A DNA stretch of 64,000 nt from CG2-30-46-19 sp034414555 (lineage in GTDB: Bacteria > Chloroflexota > Dehalococcoidia > GIF9 > AB-539-J10): positions 47,815 to 111,814 of the forward strand of contig DAOUMA010000010.1 in the NCBI GenBank assembly GCA_034414555.1, read 5' to 3'. The notes under the pieces were generated by a model. The model was not told where the DNA came from, ran no database searches, and saw only the letters and a program-made list of their open reading frames with translations. The position numbers were made by a program, and so were the translations under genes. This document shows positions 1-10,787 of the stretch, piece after piece. Position 1 is the first letter of the stretch; every line of letters starts with the position of its first letter.

Positions 1-526
1 GGCGTTTTCCTATCCACAGGCCCTTGAAGAAAGTTCGGTTGAGGATATGGGCATAATCGGCGACATTAAGAAGGTCTTTAGATATACTTCTTTCGAAATA
101 GGCTACCTCAACATGCCTGCCAATGTCCTTCGCTGCTTGAAGAACATAAGCAAAATCGGAGTCTCCGCTGACCAGCACTGCCACGTCATAGAGTCCGTTC
201 CAGGCGAAGCGGAGCAAATCCGTAGCTAACATGATATCTATGCCCTTTTCCACAGGGACGCCCTGAGATAGCTTAGTGGTGCCCAGGCGAACTTCGAGGT
301 AAGGAGTCTTCCTCAAGCTATCGAGAAATTCCTGCTGTTCTCGATAGGCATCAGGCCAATGGTTTGGGTCCTGGAGCACATTGTAATAATAAACACGGGA
401 TAGCTGTCTTGTACCACAAAGCTTATGGGAAAACTCGGCGAAGTTGAGGTCATGGCGCTTAAAGTTGTTCTGTAACGCATGATACAAATTACTTCCATCT
501 ATGAAAACGGCGACTCTATCTTCCAT
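1..526 (-). CDS. NYN-domain (LabA/DUF88-like) protein, 3' end cut by window
   Basis: The reverse strand is open from an ATG at 526 to the window edge without a stop, giving 175 codons of an incomplete protein. The N-terminus MEDRVAVFIDGSNLYHAL carries the first acidic motif of NYN (PIN-like) domains. A later VSGDSDFAYVLQAAKDIGR segment carries the second acidic cluster typical of LabA/DUF88 proteins. A GGAGG ribosome site lies just before the ATG. Members of the family are thought to be metal-dependent RNases, but substrates are usually unknown. The C-terminus lies outside the window, so any extra domain cannot be judged. Confidence 0.85.
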   Translation of the reverse strand, partial: MEDRVAVFIDGSNLYHALQNNFKRHDLNFAEFSHKLCGTRQLSRVYYYNVLQDPNHWPDAYREQQEFLDSLRKTPYLEVRLGTTKLSQGVPVEKGIDIMLATDLLRFAWNGLYDVAVLVSGDSDFAYVLQAAKDIGRHVEVAYFERSISKDLLNVADYAHILNRTFFKGLWIGKR

Positions 527-653
527 ATTCCTCCAAATTATCTCTTTAAGTATACACTGTCGAAAGGGAAATTTGCTAGCACTCTGGATGTCTAGAGCCA
601 CATTTTGGCTAGAGGCGAAACATTCGTCAGGTTCTCATCGCCCGCGTGCTCAA

Positions 654-2327
654 TCAAGATGTGCTACCTTTCTGCTTTTGCGCTTCCTCCTCTCTGAGAA
701 TCTTACGAAGGACCTTCCCTATGATTGACTTAGGAAGCGAATCCCTGAACTCTACACTCTTTGGAGTTTTGTATGCCGCTAATTTTTGTTTGCAGAAGTC
801 CATAATCTCGTCTTCCGTGGCTGTCTCACCCGGTTTTAGAACGATATAGGCCTTAATTGTCTCCCCTCTGTATTTGTGGGGTATGCCTACAGCCACTGCA
901 TCCATAACCTTGGGGTGCTGATAGAGCACCTCATCGATCTCTCTGGGATAGATGTTGAATCCGCCGGCGATAATCATGTCCTTCTTGCGATCCACTATGA
1001 AAATATAACCTTCCTCGTCCTCCGTGGCGATGTCTCCGGTATAGAGCCATCCATCTCTAAGTTGATTCGCTGTTTCCTCGGGGTTGTTCCAGTATTCCTT
1101 CATGATCAGGGGTCCCTTCATTATGATCTCACCAGGCTCTCCCTGCGGCACATCTTCCACTCCTTTGTCTACATCCACCAAACGAACATCATTATCAGGG
1201 AAGGGGACCCCGATGCCGCCGACCTTCTTGAGACCCAGTACTGGATTGGAAATCCCTAAAGAGGTAGACTCACTCAGCCCGTATCCCTCGCTGAAGAAGA
1301 TGCCCATGTCGCGAACCTGCTGGATAAGCTCCACAGGCATAGGCGCTGCTCCCGAGTTCAACAAACCCAGCTTCTTTGCTAGGTTTAACTCTGGGGCCTT
1401 GGGGTGGTTGACGAGGGCGGTGATCAGTGTGGGCACAGTGGGGAAAAAGGTGATTTCATTAAAATTGGCCAGGAGCCCCATCAGCTCATCTAGATCAAAT
1501 CGAGGGACCAGTATCTGGGTAGCACAATTAGCCATGGCCCAGTTCATTGCTACGATGTTTCCGTACACATGGAAATAGGGCAGCACCGCCAGCACGGAAC
1601 GTCTCTCTGGAGAGATAAGAGTCATAGTGGGATTGCCCCATAGGGAGCACTGTAAGGTGGCAGCTACTATGTTGGCGTGGGTGAGCACTGCCCCCTTGGG
1701 AATCCCGGTAGTTCCTCCAGTAAACTGAATAAGGGCAGGGTCGTCCGGGGCTATCTGGACTCGTGGGACTCTCGTGTCAGAACAGTTATCCATGAGTGTG
1801 GAAAAATGATGCCAACCCTCCTCCAACTCCAGGTCTTTAGGGGTGCTCACCCCCATCCCCTTTATGTAATCGGTTACTCTAGTGACCACTATCCGGGGGA
1901 TGTCCACCTCTTGACAAACGGTCCGAATCGTCGGGAGGACCAAATCAAAGGTAAATAGGGTCGTCATCCCGGTATTTTTGATTATGGGTTTGAGTTCGTC
2001 AGCGGTATACATGGCGTTTAGATTCACCGCAATAGCTCCCAGGGATAGAGTAGCCAAATAAGCGATGACATACTGGGGGCAATTAGGCAGATGAAGCCCT
2101 ACCCTTTCTCCTTTCTGTACTCCCAGGGTACCAAGAGCATTGGCCATGCGCAAAGCCTGCTGGCGCAGCTCCCAGAAGGTCATCTCAGTACCGTAAAAGT
2201 TCAGAGCTGCTTTGTCTGGATGTGTACCAGCTGAGATCTGAAGGATATCCTGAGCAGGCACCCGGGGATAGCGGATTGTAGTAGGAACATTGTAATCATA
2301 GTGACGATGCCAGGGTTTTGTTTCCAT
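654..2327 (-). CDS. long-chain fatty-acid--CoA ligase (AMP-binding)
   Basis: This 557-aa ANL-superfamily enzyme should activate a carboxylic acid to acyl-CoA through an acyl-adenylate, in the cytoplasm or at the membrane. Visible motifs are the phosphate-binding FTGGTTGIPKGAVLTH near residue 205, YGLSEST near 345, the TGD/DRKKDMI hinge region near 440-460, and a C-terminal PKSIIGKVLRK with the catalytic lysine. The start follows a strong AAGGGGG site. Length is normal for FadD-like ligases. Chain-length preference cannot be read from sequence. A second ligase sits at 54998-56860, which suggests fatty or aromatic acid use. The gene stands alone, with the NYN gene downstream on the same strand. 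Confidence 0.92.
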   Translation of the reverse strand: METKPWHRHYDYNVPTTIRYPRVPAQDILQISAGTHPDKAALNFYGTEMTFWELRQQALRMANALGTLGVQKGERVGLHLPNCPQYVIAYLATLSLGAIAVNLNAMYTADELKPIIKNTGMTTLFTFDLVLPTIRTVCQEVDIPRIVVTRVTDYIKGMGVSTPKDLELEEGWHHFSTLMDNCSDTRVPRVQIAPDDPALIQFTGGTTGIPKGAVLTHANIVAATLQCSLWGNPTMTLISPERRSVLAVLPYFHVYGNIVAMNWAMANCATQILVPRFDLDELMGLLANFNEITFFPTVPTLITALVNHPKAPELNLAKKLGLLNSGAAPMPVELIQQVRDMGIFFSEGYGLSESTSLGISNPVLGLKKVGGIGVPFPDNDVRLVDVDKGVEDVPQGEPGEIIMKGPLIMKEYWNNPEETANQLRDGWLYTGDIATEDEEGYIFIVDRKKDMIIAGGFNIYPREIDEVLYQHPKVMDAVAVGIPHKYRGETIKAYIVLKPGETATEDEIMDFCKQKLAAYKTPKSVEFRDSLPKSIIGKVLRKILREEEAQKQKGSTS

Positions 2328-2680
2328 GGTTACCCCCTTTTATGTTTTTATTTAGTGTAGCATAAACAGGACAAGACCAGCTAGATATAGCTCCTCGAGT
2401 TACCCGTTTTTGGGATAATGGCACGGCCTGCACAGCGAACGTTTGGCAAAACCGAGGCTGCGTTTGTGTGAGTCTATCTACCGATAAACAACGAATTCCA
2501 CTCGGGGATACCTCCCTCAGTGCTCTCCTACCCGCGAGATGGTCTTCTATTTGAGGCTGGTTGGAGGTATAATAGGGATAGGGAACAATTCAAACCAGGG
2601 ATAACTTGGCGGACGGCATTCTTGCTAAGTGAGTAGCTGAGCTAGGTGGATTTGGAGAGTAGCTTTCGGATGATTCTGCT
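2328..2680. other. intergenic region, no gene seen
   Basis: This stretch lies between the divergent ligase gene and the 86-aa gene. I see no convincing ORF or RNA. A TATAAT at 2568-2573 on the plus strand has only a weak upstream partner. Confidence 0.4.
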
Positions 2681-2682
2681 GG

Positions 2683-2691
2683 TGGTATAAT
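2683..2691 (+). promoter_or_regulatory. probable extended -10 promoter element
   Basis: TGGTATAAT (TGn plus consensus -10) lies about 36 nt upstream of the ATG at 2728. The -35 is poor, as expected for an extended -10 promoter. It would drive the 86-aa gene. Confidence 0.5.
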
Positions 2692-2727
2692 AACCATGGT
2701 AACTGTGTCCAATGAAGGAGGTCAGCT

Positions 2728-2988
2728 ATGGCATTGAGGGTAGAGAAGAACAAGATAGAGGCTGTAATTTACACGCAACAATATAGGATAGAAGGGGAGG
2801 TTTATATCCCGAAAGACAGCAGATTTACGGATTTTATGGGCGCCGATGTAAAATTAGGGTTTATACCCGTCACCAATGGCAAAGTCTACGCTCTGCCGAA
2901 GGATAAACTGCTCCATACTGTTCCCTTGATGAACGTAAATAAAAACTTCATAGTTATAGCGTTTCCAAAGAGTTTGGTAGGCGTATGA
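2728..2988 (+). CDS. small conserved hypothetical protein (86 aa)
   Basis: I do not recognise a characterised function. The 86-aa protein starts at an ATG preceded by a near-perfect GAAGGAGGT site. It reads as an all-beta fold: MALRVEKNKIEAVIYTQQY, then a RIEGEVYIP segment, a FTDFM segment and a C-terminal VNKNFIVIAFP strand. This pattern recalls small DUF6812-like proteins that occur beside signalling or pilus genes, but that comparison is from memory and weak. No membrane segment or signal peptide is visible. The stop is followed within a few bases by the foldable element at 2992-3112. Confidence 0.8.
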   Translation: MALRVEKNKIEAVIYTQQYRIEGEVYIPKDSRFTDFMGADVKLGFIPVTNGKVYALPKDKLLHTVPLMNVNKNFIVIAFPKSLVGV

Positions 2989-2991
2989 TAC

Positions 2992-3112
2992 GGCCTGGAG
3001 GATAGCGGAGAGGGACTGGTAACCCGCGAAATTTGCCAGGCCCATGATGGGACTGCCAGCTATCCTCGAACTTAGCAGACCGGGTTACCTCAGTGCCATG
3101 TCAAGGCTCTCC
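2992..3112. other. unidentified foldable element (possible pseudoknot RNA)
   Basis: Just after the 86-aa gene, GAGGATAGC (2998-3006) is exactly complementary to GCTATCCTC (3059-3067). GGTAACCC (3018-3025) is exactly complementary to GGGTTACC (3082-3089). The second helix starts inside the loop of the first, so the two together would form an H-type pseudoknot. GGCCTGG (2992-2998) also matches CCAGGCC (3036-3042). It fits no RNA family I could name in either orientation; 5S rRNA and SRP RNA were considered and not supported. Strand is unknown. Confidence 0.35.
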
Positions 3113-3151
3113 AGCCACCAAGCCTCATGATATGCTCAATACCAAAATACA

Positions 3152-3183
3152 AACAAAAAGGCAGGTCAACTTGACCTGCCTTT
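3152..3183 (-). terminator. intrinsic terminator of the 23S-tRNA unit
   Basis: A 13-nt perfect inverted repeat (AAAGGCAGGTCAA and complement, 3157-3183) is followed on the minus strand by TTTTTGTTTGT. It lies 12 nt past the tRNA 3' end and should end the 23S-tRNA transcript. Confidence 0.8.
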
Positions 3184-3194
3184 CCAAATTTCTT

Positions 3195-3269
3195 TGGTGG
3201 CGGGGGTTGGATTTGAACCAACGACCTTCGGGTTATGGGCCCGACGAGCTACCACTGCTCCACCCCGCG
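3195..3269 (-). tRNA. tRNA-Met (CAT), initiator type
   Basis: A cloverleaf folds on the minus strand with anticodon CAT in the loop CCCATAA. The anticodon stem UCGGG/CCCGA holds three stacked G-C pairs, and position 1 (C) cannot pair with position 72 (C). Both traits mark initiator tRNAs. CCA is encoded. It lies about 65 nt downstream of the 23S gene and appears to share its transcript and terminator. Confidence 0.9.
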
Positions 3270-3311
3270 ATAATGACACACAAAAGCCGCCGATTTTTAG
3301 GGAAACTGACA

Positions 3312-3333
3312 GGTTTTGTGTTCAACCTGACTC

Positions 3334-3342
<9 letters not shown>
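3312..3342 (-). other. 3' arm of the 23S processing stem
   Basis: These 31 bases are complementary at 29 positions to 6340-6370 on the other side of the 23S gene. The pair would form the long double helix that RNase III cuts to release pre-23S rRNA. Confidence 0.8.
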
Positions 3343-6339
<2,997 letters not shown>

Positions 6340-6347
<8 letters not shown>

Positions 6348-6370
6348 TGCGTCAGGATGAACACAAAACC
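6340..6370 (-). other. 5' arm of the 23S processing stem
   Basis: Partner of 3312-3342: the two 31-base flanks pair at 29 positions. Just upstream on the minus strand is CTTAAAAACTGAATAG, which resembles the sequence often found before 23S genes in rRNA spacers. Confidence 0.8.
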
Positions 6371-6413
6371 TATTCAGTTTTTAAGGTGCAAACTAGAATT
6401 ATTCAAACACAAC

Positions 6414-6442
6414 ACTATACCACACCACTATTGTGGTGTCAA
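6414..6442 (-). promoter_or_regulatory. sigma-70-type promoter of the 23S unit
   Basis: TTGACA (6437-6442) and TATAGT (6414-6419) are separated by exactly 17 nt on the minus strand. The spacer contains most of the palindrome CACCAC-AATA-GTGGTG, so a repressor or cruciform could control the promoter. The start of transcription would be about 60 nt upstream of mature 23S. Confidence 0.8.
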
Positions 6443-6495
6443 ATAAGTAAACTATTCTTATTTTGGTAGTGCTGTATTATCATAATACCACTTCC

Positions 6496-7698
6496 GTGAA
6501 ATCAAAGCAAATTTTTGGACTCAACTCCAACGTATTCTTCCTGGGATTGGTCAGTTTCCTCACCGATGTCAGCAGTGAGATGATTTTCACCCTCCTCCCT
6601 TTGTTTCTGCTCAATGTGCTGGGGGTGGCGACCACGGTCATTGGTCTAATTGAAGGAGTGGCTGATGCCACTGCCTCTCTGTTTAGAATCCTCAGCGGCT
6701 GGCTCAGCGATAGATTGGGAAAAAGGAAAGAGCTAACTATTCTTGGCTACGGATTATCCACTGCTGTCAAGCCGCTCATGTATATTGCCTCGACCTGGGG
6801 GATGGTGCTTGGTGTACGGTTTTGCGACAGGATGGGCAAGGGTGTTCGAACTGCTCCTCGGGATGCTTTAGTAGCAGATTCAGTAACTTCAGGGCAGAGG
6901 GGCAAGGCTTTCGGACTTCACCGCGCCATGGATACCTTCGGCGCAATGGTGGGCATTATTTCCGCAGCAGTAGTGGTCTTCTTATGGCAAGGTGGAAGTC
7001 TGGAGCTCAGTCGAGCTACCTACCAGCAATTGGTTTTAATTGGCATTATCCCTGCTGTGATAGCTTTGTTTATCTTTTTCTTCATTAAAGAGCCAGCGAA
7101 AAGTCCAGCACCACAAAGCTCCCCTCCTATAGGTAGAATGAGGAAACTTACATTCGGGTTAGATAAACGGTTCTGGATTTTCCTGGGCATTATCTTCTTA
7201 TTCACACTGGGCAACTCCAGCGATGCTTTCCTCATTCTTCGAGCCCAGAACCTGGGCAATCCTGTTCTTACTATACTTTTGATGCTGGTGCTGTTCAATT
7301 TCGTTTATGCTTCCTTATCCACGCCGGCGGGGATGTTGTCCGATAAGCTGGGAAGGAGGCGCATCATCCTCTTGGGCTGGCTGATTTACACTCTGGTTTA
7401 CCTTGGCTTCGCCGTGGCTTCCGTTTCGTGGCAGGTATGGCTATTATTCGGATTTTATGGTGTTTATTACGGCTTAGCTGAGGGAGTAGCCCGTGCCTTT
7501 GTAGCCGATTTAGTTCCCGAGGAGAAAAGGGGGACGGCTTATGGTCTATTTCACGGCATCGTGGGAGTTACTTTGCTTCCGGCAAGCCTTATTGCCGGCT
7601 GCTTGTGGCAGGTGGTTAACCCCGCAGCACCATTTTTCTTCGGCGCCATCATGGCTTTCCTGGCGATGGTAGGCTTCTTGGTGTTAGTCAAGGAATGA
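6496..7698 (+). CDS. MFS transporter (12 TM)
   Basis: This is a major facilitator superfamily permease of about 400 residues in the inner membrane. It has twelve predicted hydrophobic segments in two halves. The MFS loop signature appears as LSDRLGKRKE after TM2 and again as LSDKLGRRR in the second half. The substrate is not deducible. The GTG at 6496 is preferred because homologous proteins usually begin just before the first membrane segment. A TTG at 6463 in the same frame is possible. A TAATAC lies 7 nt upstream of the GTG, so translation may be nearly leaderless. It is divergent from the 23S promoter and convergent with panC. Confidence 0.88.
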   Translation: MKSKQIFGLNSNVFFLGLVSFLTDVSSEMIFTLLPLFLLNVLGVATTVIGLIEGVADATASLFRILSGWLSDRLGKRKELTILGYGLSTAVKPLMYIASTWGMVLGVRFCDRMGKGVRTAPRDALVADSVTSGQRGKAFGLHRAMDTFGAMVGIISAAVVVFLWQGGSLELSRATYQQLVLIGIIPAVIALFIFFFIKEPAKSPAPQSSPPIGRMRKLTFGLDKRFWIFLGIIFLFTLGNSSDAFLILRAQNLGNPVLTILLMLVLFNFVYASLSTPAGMLSDKLGRRRIILLGWLIYTLVYLGFAVASVSWQVWLLFGFYGVYYGLAEGVARAFVADLVPEEKRGTAYGLFHGIVGVTLLPASLIAGCLWQVVNPAAPFFFGAIMAFLAMVGFLVLVKE

Positions 7699-7701
7699 CA
7701 T

Positions 7702-8547
7702 TTACCCCAGAATCACATTATCTATCAGTCTCGTTTTGCCTATTCTGACTGCCAGGAAGACTATCGCTGGGCGGTCGATTTTTTTTAACTCCTCCAGGGT
7801 ATTGGCGTCGGCGATGCTGACATAGTCGATTTTGGCTAATGGCTCCTTCTGAATCATTGAGGTCATCTGGTGGCGAATTTTAGCAGCATCTTTTTCACCG
7901 CCTTGCCACAATTCCCTGGCGAGAGAGAGTGCCTTAAATAGAACTGTGGCTGCCTGTCGTTCTTCAGGGTTCAGATAGGTATTGCGGCTGCTCATGGCCA
8001 GTCCGTTGCTTTCCCTAACTGTGGGCACAATTATGATTTCCAGGTTCATATTTAAATCAGCAACCATTTTCTTAATGACCACCGCCTGCTGGGCATCCTT
8101 CTGCCCGAAATAGGCTCTGGTGGGCTGGATGATGTTGAATAGCTTGGCGCAAACTGTGGCTACTCCACGGAAATGTCCCGGACGAGAGGCTCCTTCAAGC
8201 TTTTCGGTTACCTTCTCTACATCTACCCAGCTATTAAAACCCCGGGGATACATCTCCTCCTCCGACGGCACGAAGACGATATCTACCTTCTCCCTTTCCA
8301 GTAGTTCAAGGTCGCGATTGAGGTCTCGAGGGTAATCCTGAAAATCCTCGTCTGGTCCAAACTGGGTGGGGTTTACGAAGATGCTGACCACAACCGTGGG
8401 GTTTTCCTTCCTCGCCTGTCTTACCAGGCTTAAGTGACCTTCGTGGAAATAGCCCATGGTGGGCACAAAGCCAACAGGCTCGCTGAGCTGGCGTCTTAGT
8501 TTCCTCATTTCGGCGATTGTGTTTATTACTGGCGTTTTCACCTTCAC
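7702..8547 (-). CDS. panC: pantothenate synthetase
   Basis: PanC joins D-pantoate and beta-alanine with ATP to make pantothenate, the coenzyme A precursor. The 281-aa length is normal. The nucleotide-binding motif VPTMGYFHEGHLSLV is near residue 28, VVVSIFVNPTQFGP near 50, and the GMAMSSRN-like motif appears as GLAMSSRNTYL near 186. The start is GTG at 8547, and a second in-frame GTG at 8541 has better spacing to GAGAGGG. That ribosome site lies inside a purine-rich intergenic repeat, so the repeat may provide translation initiation. A gap of about 130 nt with a repeat separates it from panB, so it may be transcribed with panB or separately. Confidence 0.95.
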   Translation of the reverse strand: MKVKTPVINTIAEMRKLRRQLSEPVGFVPTMGYFHEGHLSLVRQARKENPTVVVSIFVNPTQFGPDEDFQDYPRDLNRDLELLEREKVDIVFVPSEEEMYPRGFNSWVDVEKVTEKLEGASRPGHFRGVATVCAKLFNIIQPTRAYFGQKDAQQAVVIKKMVADLNMNLEIIIVPTVRESNGLAMSSRNTYLNPEERQAATVLFKALSLARELWQGGEKDAAKIRHQMTSMIQKEPLAKIDYVSIADANTLEELKKIDRPAIVFLAVRIGKTRLIDNVILG

Positions 8548-8640
8548 CCTCTCCCATCAAGGAAGAGGGAATCTAAAGAGATTGCTTCGCTTTGCTCGAA
8601 ATGACATACATAAAAGAGGGTCACAATGACATACTTCCTA
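8536..8640. repeat. mixed short repeats between panB and panC
   Basis: A CCCTCTCCC-type palindrome unit overlaps the panC start (8545-8570). A diverged REP unit (GAGATTGCTTCGC... AATGAC) covers 8577-8608. Both recur elsewhere in the window. Confidence 0.7.
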
Positions 8641-8680
8641 ACATAAAAAATCACTCCGTTAACTAATGGGCAATGGCAGT

Positions 8681-9511
8681 TTACCCCTTGAGAGATTCGA
8701 GAATGCTTTCGTCCATAGTGTAGCTGTGCTTCATGGTGGGGAATGCATTGGACTTAACCTCGGTTACATAGGCAGTGACAGCGTTCTTTATCTCTTCAGC
8801 CAGCCTGGCATATTGTTTAGCATGTTTGGGAACAATGTCGGTATAAAGTCCAAGCATGTCGCTCACTACCTGAACCTGACCGTCACAATCAGGACCGGCA
8901 CCGATGCCGATGGTAGGGATGGACAGCTTCTTGGTGAGCAATTTAGAAAGTGCCGCCGGCACGCATTCCAAAACAACTGAGAAGGCACCAGCTTGCTGTA
9001 ATATTTGAGCATCTTCAAGCAACCTTTTGGCTGTCTCGGCAGTTTGCCCTTGCACTTTGTAGCCACTAAGTTGATATACTGACTGTGGTGTAAGCCCGAT
9101 ATGACCCATAACCGGTATGCCACAATTGATAAGGCGTTTCACTGTTTCGGCAACAACTTCACCACCTTCAAGCTTGACCGCCTGTGCTCCACCTTCCTGG
9201 ATAAATCTTCCCGCGTTGTACAGAGCATCTGAGATATCAGTGTGGTAGGTCATAAAGGGCATATCGCCTACTATCAAGGCCTTGTTAGCGCCCTTGACCA
9301 CAGCTTTGGTGTGATGAATCATCTCGTCCATTGTGACCGGGATAGTGGAATCATAGCCCAGCATTACCATTCCCAGGCTGTCTCCCACGAGTATTAAAGG
9401 CACACCGACCCCGTCAATGATTTTGGCGGTTATGTAATCATAGGCGGTAAGCATGGGTATTTTTTCCTTCCTTTGCTTCATTGCCTTTATTTCATCTATG
9501 GTAATCCGCAT
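8681..9511 (-). CDS. panB: 3-methyl-2-oxobutanoate hydroxymethyltransferase
   Basis: PanB transfers a hydroxymethyl group from 5,10-methylenetetrahydrofolate to 2-ketoisovalerate, giving ketopantoate. The 276-aa TIM-barrel protein shows the PanB signatures MLTAYDYITAKI near residue 20, LVGDSLGMVMLGYD near 41 (metal-binding Asp), VGDMPFMTY near 82, KLEGG near 114 and GIGAGPDCDGQVQV near 200. The ATG follows a clear GGAGT site. It lies 13 nt downstream of panD and is part of the leftward pantothenate cluster. Confidence 0.96.
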   Translation of the reverse strand: MRITIDEIKAMKQRKEKIPMLTAYDYITAKIIDGVGVPLILVGDSLGMVMLGYDSTIPVTMDEMIHHTKAVVKGANKALIVGDMPFMTYHTDISDALYNAGRFIQEGGAQAVKLEGGEVVAETVKRLINCGIPVMGHIGLTPQSVYQLSGYKVQGQTAETAKRLLEDAQILQQAGAFSVVLECVPAALSKLLTKKLSIPTIGIGAGPDCDGQVQVVSDMLGLYTDIVPKHAKQYARLAEEIKNAVTAYVTEVKSNAFPTMKHSYTMDESILESLKG

Positions 9512-9524
9512 TGTCTCACTCCTT

Positions 9525-9914
9525 TTATTTCATAGTTAACAGGTCTTCCACCCATTCTTTCCCTTTCGTCTCCACAATCCTGTTATTTTCATCCACATAA
9601 ACCATCTTTGGAATCACATTTATCGCTTCATCATCAGGGACATGGCAATAGGAGAGGATAATAACGATGTCTCCTTTAGCGGCAAGCCTGGCAGCGGCGC
9701 CATTAATGCAAATTGCTCCTGAGCCTGGCTCAGCTTCAATGGCATAAGTGCTAAACCGGGCGCCATTATTGATGTCAAGCACCTCTACCTGCTCATAAGG
9801 GAGGGTGTCACTTGCCTCCATGAGGGATTTGTCTATGGTAATGCTGCCTTCATAATCGACATCGACCTGGGTAACCCGAGCATGGTGGATTTTACCTTTC
9901 AACATAGTTCTCAT
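9525..9914 (-). CDS. panD: aspartate 1-decarboxylase
   Basis: PanD makes beta-alanine from L-aspartate and is made as a proenzyme that cleaves itself to create a pyruvoyl group. The self-cleavage context YEGSITID is present, with Gly-Ser near residues 23-24. The conserved NGAAAR segment is near 70. The 129-aa length is typical. A GGGAGGT site precedes the ATG. A second Met three codons in would also fit. The gene is spaced 3 nt from the DUF2520 dehydrogenase upstream and 13 nt from panB downstream, so it is surely co-transcribed with them. Confidence 0.96.
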   Translation of the reverse strand: MRTMLKGKIHHARVTQVDVDYEGSITIDKSLMEASDTLPYEQVEVLDINNGARFSTYAIEAEPGSGAICINGAAARLAAKGDIVIILSYCHVPDDEAINVIPKMVYVDENNRIVETKGKEWVEDLLTMK

Positions 9915-9917
9915 TGG

Positions 9918-10787
9918 CTACCTCCCGACATTATTCGTAAACAGAGCCTTTAGTTCCTCAGCTTTATATGCATCGATTTTTCCTTTCTTTAAAGCGATGG
10001 GAATAGTGTGGAGCCCTAACTCTTTATAAGTAGTGAGCAGCGAGGGATTATTAGCTTTAAGCGCAGTTAGATGTTTACTTATGGTGGCCAGATCGCCACG
10101 GGATACAGGTCCGGTGAGGCAATCTGGTAAACCGATGTTATCAATGTTGTTCACTGTGCCTTGTAACAAAGGGATGAGAGCTTTGGTTGCCTTCTCCGGG
10201 GGCACTCCAAGGGTTTGCCATAAATCTGTAGCTAGCTTGACCAAAGTTACCATATAGTTACAGGCAAAGACGGCTGCGGCATGATAAATTACCTTGTCTC
10301 CGGGCTTAAGTTCTATCCAGGCGCCATCCAGGAAGGAAGCCAATTTTTTTAGCGTTGATAGCAGAGGTTCCTCAGCTTCAAGGGCGAAAGTGGAGCCAGG
10401 GAGGTTTTCCACAGCTTGTTTAATACTAGCGAAAGTTTGTAGTGGGTGGAAGGAGCCGATATTAGCGCCTGCCTGCTTGGCTGGCTTGAGGATGTCAATG
10501 GAGTGGACGCCACTGCAATGCACCACGCTTTTCCCGGGATGCCAGTGAACCTCACTGGCTACCCTGGCAATGGCATCGTCAGGGGTGGTGATAAAGATTA
10601 ACTCAGCGGCATCAGCTGCCTCCTGTGGCGATGAGCAGGGATGGCAATGAGGTAAGGAACTAGCCAGCCTCTCTGCTGAGGTTAAGTTCCGACTGGATAC
10701 CGCAACTATTCTGCACTCCTTCTGGGAAAGCCTTGTTGCCAGGGCTGTTCCTACTGTCCCTGCGCCAATAAAGCCAATCTTTAGCAT
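9918..10787 (-). CDS. Rossmann/DUF2520 dehydrogenase, possible ketopantoate reductase (PanG-like)
   Basis: The 289-aa protein begins with a dinucleotide-binding fold, IGFIGAGTVGTALATRLS, followed by a helical C-terminal half of the DUF2520 type (VHCSGVHS... SFHPLQTFAS). Its place directly before panD and panB suggests a role in pantoate synthesis. The missing step in this window is reduction of ketopantoate to pantoate, and no PanE is seen here. Alternative ketopantoate reductases called PanG have been described in other bacteria. Assigning this protein to that role is an inference from context and fold. Its first codons overlap the end of the P1 peptidase gene by 7 nt, which indicates translational coupling. 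Confidence 0.8.
   Translation of the reverse strand: MLKIGFIGAGTVGTALATRLSQKECRIVAVSSRNLTSAERLASSLPHCHPCSSPQEAADAAELIFITTPDDAIARVASEVHWHPGKSVVHCSGVHSIDILKPAKQAGANIGSFHPLQTFASIKQAVENLPGSTFALEAEEPLLSTLKKLASFLDGAWIELKPGDKVIYHAAAVFACNYMVTLVKLATDLWQTLGVPPEKATKALIPLLQGTVNNIDNIGLPDCLTGPVSRGDLATISKHLTALKANNPSLLTTYKELGLHTIPIALKKGKIDAYKAEELKALFTNNVGR

Noticed and set aside
2992..3112. 5S rRNA downstream of 23S
   Set aside because: Length and end pairing (GGC..TGGAG with CTCCA..GCC) are suggestive, but the conserved 5S loop motifs are absent in both orientations, and the 23S-tRNA terminator lies between.
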